Shown piece after piece: positions 1 through 9,700 of a DNA stretch of 64,000 nt. Source of the stretch: Clostridiaceae bacterium (GTDB lineage Bacteria; Bacillota; Clostridia; Saccharofermentanales; Saccharofermentanaceae); contig JAAYFK010000011.1 of NCBI GenBank assembly GCA_012728275.1, forward strand, positions 1-64,000, read 5' to 3'. A program made the position numbers and the translations under genes. The notes beneath the pieces were generated by a model. It had not been told where the DNA came from. It did not search any database and saw only the letters and a list, made by a program, of their open reading frames with translations. Numbering within the stretch: the first letter of the stretch is position 1; each line of letters starts with the position of its first letter.

Positions 1-2
1 CT

Positions 3-200
3 CTAGTTACTAAGCCACAGCTTATTCTAGCTGATGAACCAACTGGTAATTTAGATTCTGAGAATGGTACGAAGGTGATTGAGCTTATTCGAGAGTTAAA
101 GACACCTGAGCAAACGGTTATTATGATTACTCATAACCCGAGTTTGGTTAAGTACGCCTCAAGGGTTATTGAGATTAAAGATGGAGTAATTCAAAAGTAG
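3..200 (+). CDS. ABC transporter ATP-binding protein, C-terminal fragment (MacB/LolD-like), truncated by window start
   Basis: Frame-3 translation LVTKPQLILADEPTGNLDSENGTKVIELIRELKTPEQTVIMITHNPSLVKYASRVIEIKDGVIQK*: Walker B/D-loop (LILADEPTGNLD) and H-loop (THN). Confidence 0.9.
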   Translation, partial: LVTKPQLILADEPTGNLDSENGTKVIELIRELKTPEQTVIMITHNPSLVKYASRVIEIKDGVIQK

Positions 201-300
201 AAGTAATAACTACAATATTCAAATTTAGTAATTCCAATTTGAGACATTGTTACGTTGAATGAGACAGCAACGGTGAGTACAATCAAAATATGTAAATTTG

Positions 301-331
301 CACCTACGGGAATAACTCGTAGGTGTTTTTT
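301..331 (+). terminator. Rho-independent terminator or attenuator
   Basis: CACCTACG - GGAATAACT - CGTAGGTG followed by TTTTTT; 26 nt upstream of the next ATG. Confidence 0.75.
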
Positions 332-357
332 GTGGCGCAAAAAGAAAGGAGAGCAAG

Positions 358-2682
358 ATGTTTAGAAAGTCTTTTAGAAAAGGAGCAATATGTGCATTCC
401 TATGTATGTTGATGAGTGTGAGTCTTTGCCCAGGTATTGGAGTATTTGCAGCAGATAAGATTCAAGTATCAACTTTTAAATGGGGTGGAGAGGGCAATAA
501 CTTAAGCAATGCTCCAATTGAAGGATGGGGGCATGATCAATTGACTTATTTTGCTAATGGTCAAAGCAGGGTAGCTCAAGCGAAGGATAACTTTGTAGCA
601 AAGTGCGAGCAAAACCAAGATGGCTCTGTTGGTAGAGCAGTGTACTGTATTGAATTAGGAGAGGCAATTAATTGGCACGAGTTCCAAACAAGAGCATCCG
701 ACGACTATTGGAGTAACATATCTTCTAACGGAGTTCTTTCTGGTCAAGAGCAAGAGCAAATGATTGGAAGGATTCTGGCATATGGATATCAAGGGGTACT
801 TCCTACTTTAATTAGCGGAAACGAGAATAATGTCGCCAACTATCTGGCAACTCAGATTCTTGTTTGGGAGACGATATGTGGTGAAAGAGATTCAAACTTT
901 GATTTACACAACCCGCCGCAAGGTTGTAATTCGGTTCTTCAAATGATATCTGAATCTCATCCACTAAGAAGTCTAATCTATGAGAACTACGGACGTATCA
1001 TTGATAGCGTGCATGGAAACTTTGCTATTCCATCATTCTGTTCATCAGTTGAATCAAATGCAGGCGATTTTACATTAAAGTATTCTCAAGCAACAGGTGA
1101 TTATAGGACAACAGTTGTTGATAGCAACCATTTGCTTTATGCCTATACAGACTCTATTACGAGCAATAATTCAAACATCAATTTTGATTACAATCATTCA
1201 TCAAATGAATTTACAATTAGTTCTGATTTGCCAATTGAAGAGAGTGCAATTGTTGAACTCGGACGATCTATTTCAAGTTATGCATTGATTAATGAGTTCT
1301 ATACTTGGGCTGATCCTGAAGTTCAAGATGTAGTTTCGTTAGGAGAGAACCATAGTGAGGATAAGTCATCCTTCTTAAGAGTTCATACTCAAGAGATTAC
1401 TTTAGGTTCTCTATCGATTATTAAGAGCGGTTTAAGCTGTACTGGAGTTCTTATGGATACTGAACTAGGGTTCGAGGTTAATAGACCTATTTTCGAGAAC
1501 ACTCCTTTGGAAGGAGCACAATACTCAGTATTTGCTGAATCCTATACATATGACGGACAAGGAATCCAATATGAACCTGATGAATTTGTAGGAACACTAA
1601 CGACTGATTCTTCGGGAAACTCAAATACAATAAGTGGTCTTGGATTTGGAACTTACTATATTGTTGAAACGGTTGCGCCAGAAGGCTACGATAATGATAC
1701 TCAGATATATAATGTAGTACTTGAGCTTGAAGAGATAAGTAGTGTAATTGAATCGCATGTTATTCCTGTTAATGATATTCGACATCAAGTATCTTTCTCC
1801 TTCTTGAAAAACCAAGAAGAAGTAAATGAAGCCTTCAATTACGATTATCAGCAATATGCAGACTTGATGAACGAGGTTGTCTTTGGCATATATACAAACG
1901 AGTCAATTGAATTTGGTACTACTTCTATACCAGCAAATACTTTGATCGATGTAGCTAGTGCTACATGCGAATCGGATAGTACTGATTTTTTGAATGGAAG
2001 AGTCGTATTTGATACACAGCTTCCGTATGGAAGTTACTATTGCATTGAACTATCAAGCAATTCAATATATCAAATTAGTAGTGATAAGAACTTCTTCGAA
2101 GTAACAAGTTCAAGTATAGGGAATATTACTGTAAATGTTGGAGATCCTGTTACTAATGAACTTGGACAAATACTTGGATTAAAGACTGATAGCTCTGATA
2201 ATCCAGTATGTAATGCCGTCATTGGACTATATAATTCAATCGACTTAGACACATTAATTATGTCTGCCACTTCTGGTGAGAATGGTGAGTTCTTTTTCGA
2301 GGGGATTCCTCTTGGAACATACTATGTAGCTGAAATCGAAGCGCCAGTTGGATATACTCTTAGTGAAGAAATATTTGAGGTGGCACTTATTAGAGAATCA
2401 CCAACACAGAATATTGTAATTGTTGATAATATAGTAGTAAATGAACCTCCTATCGGAGTATCTCCTACGCCTGAAGTTACTCCAAGCATTACTCCAAATG
2501 ATGGTACAACTCCAACGGAACAGGTAACAGCGCCGCCTAGTGTAATTACACCAACGCCAACAAATATGCAATCAATCCCAAGTACTGGTGAAAGGGTTAA
2601 GTTGCAGGTTAACTTATGCAAATTCGGTATATTACTTAGTATTGTCGGGATTATTTTAGAAATCCGACGACACACCCATTAA
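358..2682 (+). CDS. Cell-wall-anchored surface protein: signal peptide, thioester (TQXA-type) domain, Cna-B/SpaA-like domains, Pro/Thr-rich stalk, LPXTG-like sorting signal
   Basis: Signal peptide; AVYCIELGE and YLATQILVWE (Cys and Gln of a thioester domain); repeated GTYYIVETVAPEGY / GTYYVAEIEAPVGY SpaA motifs; PTPEVTPSITP stalk; C-terminal IPSTGE + hydrophobic segment + RRHTH. Confidence 0.85.
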   Translation: MFRKSFRKGAICAFLCMLMSVSLCPGIGVFAADKIQVSTFKWGGEGNNLSNAPIEGWGHDQLTYFANGQSRVAQAKDNFVAKCEQNQDGSVGRAVYCIELGEAINWHEFQTRASDDYWSNISSNGVLSGQEQEQMIGRILAYGYQGVLPTLISGNENNVANYLATQILVWETICGERDSNFDLHNPPQGCNSVLQMISESHPLRSLIYENYGRIIDSVHGNFAIPSFCSSVESNAGDFTLKYSQATGDYRTTVVDSNHLLYAYTDSITSNNSNINFDYNHSSNEFTISSDLPIEESAIVELGRSISSYALINEFYTWADPEVQDVVSLGENHSEDKSSFLRVHTQEITLGSLSIIKSGLSCTGVLMDTELGFEVNRPIFENTPLEGAQYSVFAESYTYDGQGIQYEPDEFVGTLTTDSSGNSNTISGLGFGTYYIVETVAPEGYDNDTQIYNVVLELEEISSVIESHVIPVNDIRHQVSFSFLKNQEEVNEAFNYDYQQYADLMNEVVFGIYTNESIEFGTTSIPANTLIDVASATCESDSTDFLNGRVVFDTQLPYGSYYCIELSSNSIYQISSDKNFFEVTSSSIGNITVNVGDPVTNELGQILGLKTDSSDNPVCNAVIGLYNSIDLDTLIMSATSGENGEFFFEGIPLGTYYVAEIEAPVGYTLSEEIFEVALIRESPTQNIVIVDNIVVNEPPIGVSPTPEVTPSITPNDGTTPTEQVTAPPSVITPTPTNMQSIPSTGERVKLQVNLCKFGILLSIVGIILEIRRHTH

Positions 2683-2737
2683 TATTTGATAGAATATTAT
2701 ATAAATTATCTGAGACTGAGTTAAAGGAGGCAATGTC

Positions 2738-3961
2738 ATGAAGAAAGCATTATCTTTTGTTCTGTCATTAGCATTAGTTCTTTCGGTTGTAGCGTGTTCA
2801 GCGCCTAGTCGAGATGCAAATGCACAAGAGAATATTCAGCGTGCGGAAGTAGCTACAGCTGCGGGGGAGATTGATGCTACTCTGGGGGCCGAAGAAGGAG
2901 CAATTGGAGAAGTTGGTTTTAACTCAGATGCGGATATTATCAACGACGTTCCTAATAGTACTTCTGTAGCGAATATCGATGACTCTAATGATGGAAGTGT
3001 TGAAGGCGATCCTAGTGATCAAGACAAGCCAGAAGATGGTAATGAAGCATCAGATCGAATGCTCATTACTACCATCAATATGGAAGTTGAAACAATGCAA
3101 TATGACGAATTGATTGTTGCTATCTCAGATAAGATTAACGATCTTGGTGGTTACATTGAAGAATCCCAGGTTAATAGTGATAGTGATAGCGAAGAAGCAA
3201 GAATTGCTACTTACACTATTAGAATCCCACAAGATTATGTGCATGTTTTTACTAGTTTTGTTGGTATATCTTCAAACGTATTGTTGTCAAGCGAAGTCAC
3301 AGAAGATGTTACTTTGCAATATGTTGATATTCAAAGTAGAATTGATTCTCTTGTAGCTCAAAGAGATGCAATTACAGCAATGCTTGCTGAAGCTGATAAT
3401 CTTGATGACATGTTATATTTGCAAGACTGCTTAACCGATGTTATTTATGAGATTGATTCTTATGAGTCTCAATTGCGTTCTTTGGCTAGTCTTGTAAGCT
3501 ATAGTACTATTCACCTAACTGTCAATGAAGTACTTCCTGAAGTTTCGCCTACTCCTACGGCAACTCCTACGCCTACTCCAACACCTACTCCAGGTCCTAA
3601 GGTCTATGAAGAGTATGGAAGTAAAATATCAAAGCAATTTAATGAGGCATGTAGTGATGTGCTTGAAGCACTTTGTGTGATCTTCTTAGATTTTGTGGCA
3701 GTTTTACCTGGTTTAGTCGTATTCTTGGTTTTTTGTGGTATCTTAGTACTCATTGTAGTCTTGATTACAAAACTTGTTAAAAAATCCGTGAAGAAGCGCA
3801 ATAAAAAAGATATTATAATTACTCCTAAAGTGAGTGATGTTCCTGTTGTTTCTGAAGAGAATATGACTCCTGATAAGGATGCACCTGTTGTTCCTGAAGT
3901 GGATAAGACTCCTGATACTACAGAAGAATCAGAGTCTAATAACAATAATCAGAATGAGTAA
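2738..3961 (+). CDS. DUF4349 domain-containing lipoprotein
   Basis: Lipobox (SVVACS); DUF4349-like region (VTLQYVDIQSRIDSLVAQRDAITAML...YEIDSYESQLRSL); PTPTPTPTPGP linker, TM segment and charged C-terminal tail. Confidence 0.8.
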   Translation: MKKALSFVLSLALVLSVVACSAPSRDANAQENIQRAEVATAAGEIDATLGAEEGAIGEVGFNSDADIINDVPNSTSVANIDDSNDGSVEGDPSDQDKPEDGNEASDRMLITTINMEVETMQYDELIVAISDKINDLGGYIEESQVNSDSDSEEARIATYTIRIPQDYVHVFTSFVGISSNVLLSSEVTEDVTLQYVDIQSRIDSLVAQRDAITAMLAEADNLDDMLYLQDCLTDVIYEIDSYESQLRSLASLVSYSTIHLTVNEVLPEVSPTPTATPTPTPTPTPGPKVYEEYGSKISKQFNEACSDVLEALCVIFLDFVAVLPGLVVFLVFCGILVLIVVLITKLVKKSVKKRNKKDIIITPKVSDVPVVSEENMTPDKDAPVVPEVDKTPDTTEESESNNNNQNE

Positions 3962-3976
3962 TGAAAGAGGATTTGA

Positions 3977-4807
3977 ATGAGTATTGCTGATGATATTTTT
4001 GATAGGAATATTAAGGATATTTTAAGTTCTGGATATTCAACTGAGAATGAGAAGGTGAGGCCCCATTGGAGTGATGGGGCTCCTGCCTATACCTATAAGT
4101 CTTTTGGAATTGTAAACAGATACGATTTATCTAAAGAATTTCCTATGCTAACTCAGCGTTACCAGAACTTCAAGGGAGCTGTTGATGAACTTCTATGGAT
4201 TTGGCAAAAGAAGTCCAACAATGTTCATGATTTGAATTCTCATATTTGGGATTCTTGGGCTGATGATACAGGGTCAATAGGAAAGGCATATGGTTATCAG
4301 CTAGGCGTTAAACACGAGTACAAAGAAGGAATGATGGACCAAGTAGATAGAGTATTGTTTGATTTAAAAAATAATCCTTATAGTCGTCGAATTATGACTA
4401 ACATCTACGTTCATCAAGACTTACACGAGATGAACCTATATCCGTGTGCTTACTCAATGACTTTTAATGTTACTGGTAATAAGTTGAATGGAATTCTTAA
4501 TCAGAGATCTAATGATATGCTTGTAGCAAATGGATGGAACGTATGTCAGTATGCTGTGCTTATTCATTTATTTGCACGTTGTAGCGGTCTTGAAGTTGGA
4601 GAATTAGTTCATGTAATTGCGGATGCTCATATATATGATAGGCATGTATCTATTGTTGAGGAATTAATTGAGAGGCCTAAATTTGCTGCACCTCGACTGG
4701 TATTGGACGAGGATATAACTGATTTCTATAAGTTTACAGTAGATAATATTCATTTAGAGGGATATGAGTTCGGTCCGAAGATAACAAAGATTCCAGTTGC
4801 GATTTGA
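3977..4807 (+). CDS. thyA: Thymidylate synthase
   Basis: ThyA motifs: LYPCAYSMTFNV, LNQRSNDMLVANGWNVCQYAVL, VIADAHIYDRH. Confidence 0.95.
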   Translation: MSIADDIFDRNIKDILSSGYSTENEKVRPHWSDGAPAYTYKSFGIVNRYDLSKEFPMLTQRYQNFKGAVDELLWIWQKKSNNVHDLNSHIWDSWADDTGSIGKAYGYQLGVKHEYKEGMMDQVDRVLFDLKNNPYSRRIMTNIYVHQDLHEMNLYPCAYSMTFNVTGNKLNGILNQRSNDMLVANGWNVCQYAVLIHLFARCSGLEVGELVHVIADAHIYDRHVSIVEELIERPKFAAPRLVLDEDITDFYKFTVDNIHLEGYEFGPKITKIPVAI

Positions 4808-4816
4808 GGAATTGAT

Positions 4817-5338
4817 ATGATAGCGATTGTTGCGGTTGATCAGAATTGGGCTATTGGTAATAAGGGTAATCTATTGATTTCTTTGCCAGAAGATCAGAAG
4901 GGAGTATTTCGAAAGTATACTTCCGGACATACAGTAGTTTTTGGAAGAAAGACTCTAAAGACGTTTAGGGATGAAAGATTACTTCCTAATAGGATAAATA
5001 TTGTTTTGTCTCGTAATAAGGACTTCATCAAGGAAGGTGCCATAGTTCTGCATAGTGCTCAAGAACTTTCTTCTTATTGTAATTCACATAAGAATGAGAA
5101 AGTATTTATTATTGGTGGAGCAGAGATTTATTCTTCATTTATTAATTATTGCGACGAGGCAATCGTAACTTATATTAAGGATTCATTTGAGGCTGATGCT
5201 TATTTTGAGAACTTGGATGAGAGTCCTAATTGGGTTCTTGAGTATGAAGAACCCGAGGTAATGTCTGAGAAAGGCGTTGCTTTTGTAGTGAGACACTATA
5301 AGAATAATAGTATTGTGCAAAGCGCACAAAAACTATAA
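4817..5338 (+). CDS. folA: Dihydrofolate reductase
   Basis: MIAIVAVDQNWAIGNKGNLLISLPEDQKGVFRKYTSGHTVVFGRKTLKTF...VFIIGGAEIYSSF; directly follows thyA. Confidence 0.95.
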   Translation: MIAIVAVDQNWAIGNKGNLLISLPEDQKGVFRKYTSGHTVVFGRKTLKTFRDERLLPNRINIVLSRNKDFIKEGAIVLHSAQELSSYCNSHKNEKVFIIGGAEIYSSFINYCDEAIVTYIKDSFEADAYFENLDESPNWVLEYEEPEVMSEKGVAFVVRHYKNNSIVQSAQKL

Positions 5339-5370
5339 AGCTCCGTTGTGTAGAATGTACAAACACCCCG

Positions 5371-5399
5371 TTGCAAATCTTTAGCAGGAGTTATATCAT
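5371..5399 (+). promoter_or_regulatory. Putative promoter (TTGCAA-17-TATCAT) followed by two-hairpin leader (5402-5453)
   Basis: -35/-10-like hexamers at 5371-5376 and 5394-5399; hairpins ATTGTCGG...CCGACGAT and TAGCT/AGCTA lie just downstream. Confidence 0.4.
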
Positions 5400-5479
5400 A
5401 ATATTGTCGGAAGGGAAAAGACCGACGATAAGAAAAGTAGCTATGAAAGCTACAAGAAGACATAAGGAGGAATTGAACT

Positions 5480-5734
5480 ATGAAGGCTTTCGTACTCGAT
5501 AACATCGATACAGCAACATTTATTAAAGCACTAGATGAGTGCAAGGGAAACGTAATGCTTATCACAGCTGAAGGTGACAACTTCAATCTAAAGAGCAAGC
5601 TAAGTCAGATGACTGGTATCATGAAGCTCATTGAAGGTGGTATTGTATGTAATGCGAAGATCTCCTGCTCTAATCCTGATGATGAGGCTATGCTTTTTAG
5701 ACTTAATTTGTTTGGCACAATTGAAGAGTCATAA
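5480..5734 (+). CDS. Small conserved-looking protein of unknown function (84 aa)
   Basis: Strong RBS (aaggagg), own leader and terminator; no domain recognised. Confidence 0.75.
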   Translation: MKAFVLDNIDTATFIKALDECKGNVMLITAEGDNFNLKSKLSQMTGIMKLIEGGIVCNAKISCSNPDDEAMLFRLNLFGTIEES

Positions 5735-5785
5735 TCATCATCCTAATTTGAATTGTTTCCTGTAATGGTTTGTATATGGTGTTGA

Positions 5786-5814
5786 CCGTGTCAGTTAAAT
5801 GACACGGTTTTTTT
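5786..5814 (+). terminator. Rho-independent terminator
   Basis: CCGTGTCA-GTTAAA-TGACACGG + TTTTTTT. Confidence 0.95.
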
Positions 5815-5862
5815 ATTATTTAATTTTCTTTCTATATGCTCGACTTTCAGGTTAAGTGTTTG

Positions 5863-5871
5863 TGTTATAAT
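5863..5871 (+). promoter_or_regulatory. Extended -10 promoter (TGTTATAAT)
   Basis: Consensus extended -10 about 26 nt upstream of the preferred ATG at 5897. Confidence 0.55.
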
Positions 5872-5896
5872 TGCTATGCAAAAGTTAGGAGAATCA

Positions 5897-6688
5897 ATGA
5901 ACGAGTATACATACAATGCTAGAGATGTTGCTGCTTACTTTAAGTGGTTTTCGGTTCCGAATTACCTTGAAGTATCTTATATGCAATATATATTTAATCT
6001 TGGAGATACTGTTCTTGCAAAGCCTTTAACTACTGATTTCGAGAAGTTCAAAACAGAGGTTTTTCGAGAGTTGTATTATTTGTGGGCTAACGGATTTGAG
6101 GATGAGAAGTCCGATGTTTCCTTAATGCCTGCTGTAGGTTCTATTGCCTTGATATGTGATCAGGAGTGCATTAGTCTTGAATCATATATGAAGTTAATTA
6201 AGTTGCATTTGATTTTTTCGAAGTTTTTGCCCTATGTTAAAATTAATTTTGCTGGATTACCCTTATCTCTTGGCCTACGTTGTGATTATGAGGTTTATGA
6301 AGCCAATGTAGTGAAGATTGTTGAAGGACTTAATTTAGTTTGCATGGATTTTACTGATAGAGTATTTGATTTGCACATGGGTGTTCCAGATGAGTTGCTC
6401 TTGATTTCTTTAAATAGTGAATTTAAGGAGCGAATTTTCGGTAGTACTGATATTAGGACTCATTTAAGAAATAGTGAGATGACTCAAATGGAGGAATTAA
6501 AGAAACAGTCTTTGGAATTGGAGAATATTTCAAAAAAAGATAGCAAGTCGAGTAAAGGTAAATCAACTGACTCGGCTAATCAAGATAAGAAGACAGGTAA
6601 GGATAGTAATGTAGGAAGAAGTAATGTTGATAGTAGGTGTCAGCCTAAGGGTAAGTCACCTAGTGATAAAGGGCCACGCAGAGGCTAA
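5897..6688 (+). CDS. Hypothetical protein with basic, low-complexity C-terminal tail
   Basis: ORF 5876..6688; start refined to 5897 (MNEYTYNARD...) because of RBS taggaga and the promoter just upstream. C-terminal KKDSKSSKGKSTDS...GPRRG. Confidence 0.75.
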   Translation: MNEYTYNARDVAAYFKWFSVPNYLEVSYMQYIFNLGDTVLAKPLTTDFEKFKTEVFRELYYLWANGFEDEKSDVSLMPAVGSIALICDQECISLESYMKLIKLHLIFSKFLPYVKINFAGLPLSLGLRCDYEVYEANVVKIVEGLNLVCMDFTDRVFDLHMGVPDELLLISLNSEFKERIFGSTDIRTHLRNSEMTQMEELKKQSLELENISKKDSKSSKGKSTDSANQDKKTGKDSNVGRSNVDSRCQPKGKSPSDKGPRRG

Positions 6689-6709
6689 ACTATAATAATA
6701 AGAGGGTAT

Positions 6710-9700
6710 ATGGATAGTCATTACAAGTTAGGTTTGGATATTGGTTCTACGACGATTAAAGTTGTACTACTAGATGGAGAGAAGATAGTATATAGCGATT
6801 ATCAGCGTCACCATTCCGATATTTCAGGATTGTTGAACGTAATTATGTCTCAAGTAAATGATCGTTTTCCAGGAATTAAGGTTGCAATTACGGTTACAGG
6901 TTCTGGCGGATTATCAGTTGCGAATTGGTTGAGCCTTAATTTCATACAAGAAGTAATGGCTGAAACTGTAGCGATTAAGAAATATCATCCTGAGACAGAT
7001 GTAATAATTGAACTTGGTGGTGAGGATGCGAAGATTACCTATATGCATCCTGTTCTTGAGCAAAGAATGAATGGTACTTGCGCTGGTGGTACGGGTGCAT
7101 TTATTGATCAGATGGCTTCTTTATTGCAAACTGATGCTGATGGATTGAATAATTTTGCCAAGGATTACAGATCTTTGTATACGATTGCTAGTCGTTGTGG
7201 AGTATTTGCTAAGAGTGATTTACAACCGTTAATCAATGAAGGCGCCGCTAAGGAAGATTTGGCTGCTTCAATATATCAATCTGTTGTTAATCAAACAATT
7301 GCTGGACTTGCTTGCGGAAGACCTATTAAGGGAAATGTTGCTTTCCTTGGTGGACCATTGTTTTTTAACTCTGAGCTGCGCATAGCTTTTGAGAGAACGC
7401 TAAAAGATAGAGTTGATTCTTTTTGGATGCCAGAAGAAGCACAGATTTACGTTGCCTTAGGAGCTGCACTTAGTGCCAAGAATGATCAGATATTGTTGTC
7501 TGACTTGATTGAGAGATTTAGAAACAAAGAAGGATTTACACCTGACATCATTCGAATATCCCCTCTTTTCGCGAATGAGGAAGAGAAGAAGGAATTTGAC
7601 GATAGACATGATAAAGATACGATAACCATTCATCCGTTCTCTAGTCAGAAGGGACCATGCTATTTAGGTATTGATGCGGGTTCAACAACTACTAAAGCTG
7701 TAGTAATAAATGGCAATGGTGACATGGTCTACACTTATTATGCTGGTAACAAGGGAAATCCTGTTATGAGTGCAGTAGAGATTCTTAAGGATATTTACTC
7801 ACAAATGCCGGAGAGTGCTTATATTGCTTATTCGTGCGTAACAGGATATGGTGAGAACATAATTAAATCTGCATTTTCAGTTGACGAGGGCGAGATTGAG
7901 ACTATGGCTCACTTCCAGTCGGCGAAATTTTTCTGCCCTGAAGTGGATTTCATTATTGATATTGGCGGACAGGATATGAAGTGCATGAGAATTCGTAATG
8001 GCGTTATTGATTCCATTATGCTTAACGAGGCTTGTTCTTCAGGTTGCGGTTCTTTCATTCAGACTTTTGCTAAGACTTTGGAGATGGATACACATTCATT
8101 CTCTTTGGAGGCGTTGAAGGCTAGTAATCCAGTTGATTTAGGAACAAGATGTACGGTTTTCATGAATTCTAAGGTTAAGCAAGCGCAGAAAGAGGGTGCT
8201 TCTGTTGGAGATATTTCTGCAGGCCTCTCGTACTCGGTTGTTCGTAATGCTTTGTATAAGGTAATTAAGATTAGAGACACAGAGCAGCTTGGTAAGAATG
8301 TAGTAGTTCAAGGTGGTACTTTCCTTAACGATGCTATTCTTCGCTGCTTTGAGCTTATCTCGAAAAGAAATGTTATTCGCCCTAATGTTGCAGGAATCAT
8401 GGGCGCTTTTGGTGCCGCGTTAATCGCTAGAAAACGTTGTCCAACTAAAGAATACAAGTCTTCGCTGCTCACAAGGGAGCAAATTAATAAATTTTCGATG
8501 ACTACTGAAAACAGTCAGTGCCAGCATTGTACGAATCATTGTAAGTTAACTATCGCTACATTCTCGAATGGAAGAAAATTTGTCTCTGGTAACAGATGTG
8601 AGCGTGGTGAAGACATTGAGGATTCCGGCGATCAAATGAAGAAAGACGTTCTTCCGAATATGTTCAAGTATAAGTATGAACGTACTTTCAAGTATAAGCC
8701 ATTGGATTCGAAGACGGCTCCAAGGGGAGTTATTGGTATTCCTAGAGTACTGAATCAGTATGAGAACTATCCTTTCTGGTTTGAGGTACTAACTAAGCTT
8801 GGATTCTCAGTAAAGATTTCAGCTAGGTCGTCTCATGCTCTTTTCGAGCGCGGAATGGATACGATTCCTTCCGAAAGCGTTTGCTATCCAGCTAAGCTTG
8901 TTCATGGACATATCGAGAACTTGATTTCTAGGGGAGTCACGACGATTTTCTATCCTGATGTTCCTTATGAGATAAATGAGAATCGAAATTCTGGTAATCA
9001 TTTTAATTGTCCTATTGTTTGCTCGTATCCTGAGGTTATTCGCAATAACGTTGAAGACCTAAGAGAAAAGGAGATAAGATTCCTTAATCCTTTCATGCCA
9101 TTGGATAATATGGATTGCGTTGTTGATAGTCTCGTTAGGACTTTTGAATATCTTTCTATATCAAAAGAAGAAGCGAAGGCCGCCGTTGATAGTGGCCTTG
9201 CCGAGTACCGTGCATTTAAGCAAGATATTTATGAAAAGGGCAAGGAATACTTGCATTACATGGAGAAGAACAATATCAAGGGTATTGTTTTGGCTGGACG
9301 TCCATATCATTGTGATCCTGAGATTCATCATGGAATACCAGAAATGATTAATTCTCTTGGTCTAGGGGTGCTTACGGAGGATTCAGTAGCTGTAGCGGGA
9401 GCTCTTGCACGTCCAATTCGTGTAGTTGACCAATGGATGTATCATTCTCGATTATATGAGGCGGCTGCTTTTGTAATTACTCAGCCTAATCTTGAATTAG
9501 TTCAATTGACTTCTTTTGGATGCGGCTTGGATGCAGTTACATCCGACCAAGTTCAAGAGATATTAGAGTCCAGTGGGAAGCTTTATACTTTGTTAAAGAT
9601 TGATGAGGTAAGTAATCTCGGTGCCGCAAGAATTCGTATGAGATCTTTGGTGGTTGCGATGGAGGAGAGATCGCTTCAATCTAGCAATATTATTGATTCA

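Noticed and set aside
201-300. Possible known riboswitch (c-di-GMP, SAM, etc.) before the adhesin
   Set aside because: No recognisable conserved core of any riboswitch class; only the terminator hairpin is supported.
3547-3600. Short tandem repeat CCTACTCC(A/T)AC... resembling a repeat array
   Set aside because: In-frame coding repeat for a PTPTPTP linker in the DUF4349 lipoprotein; not CRISPR.
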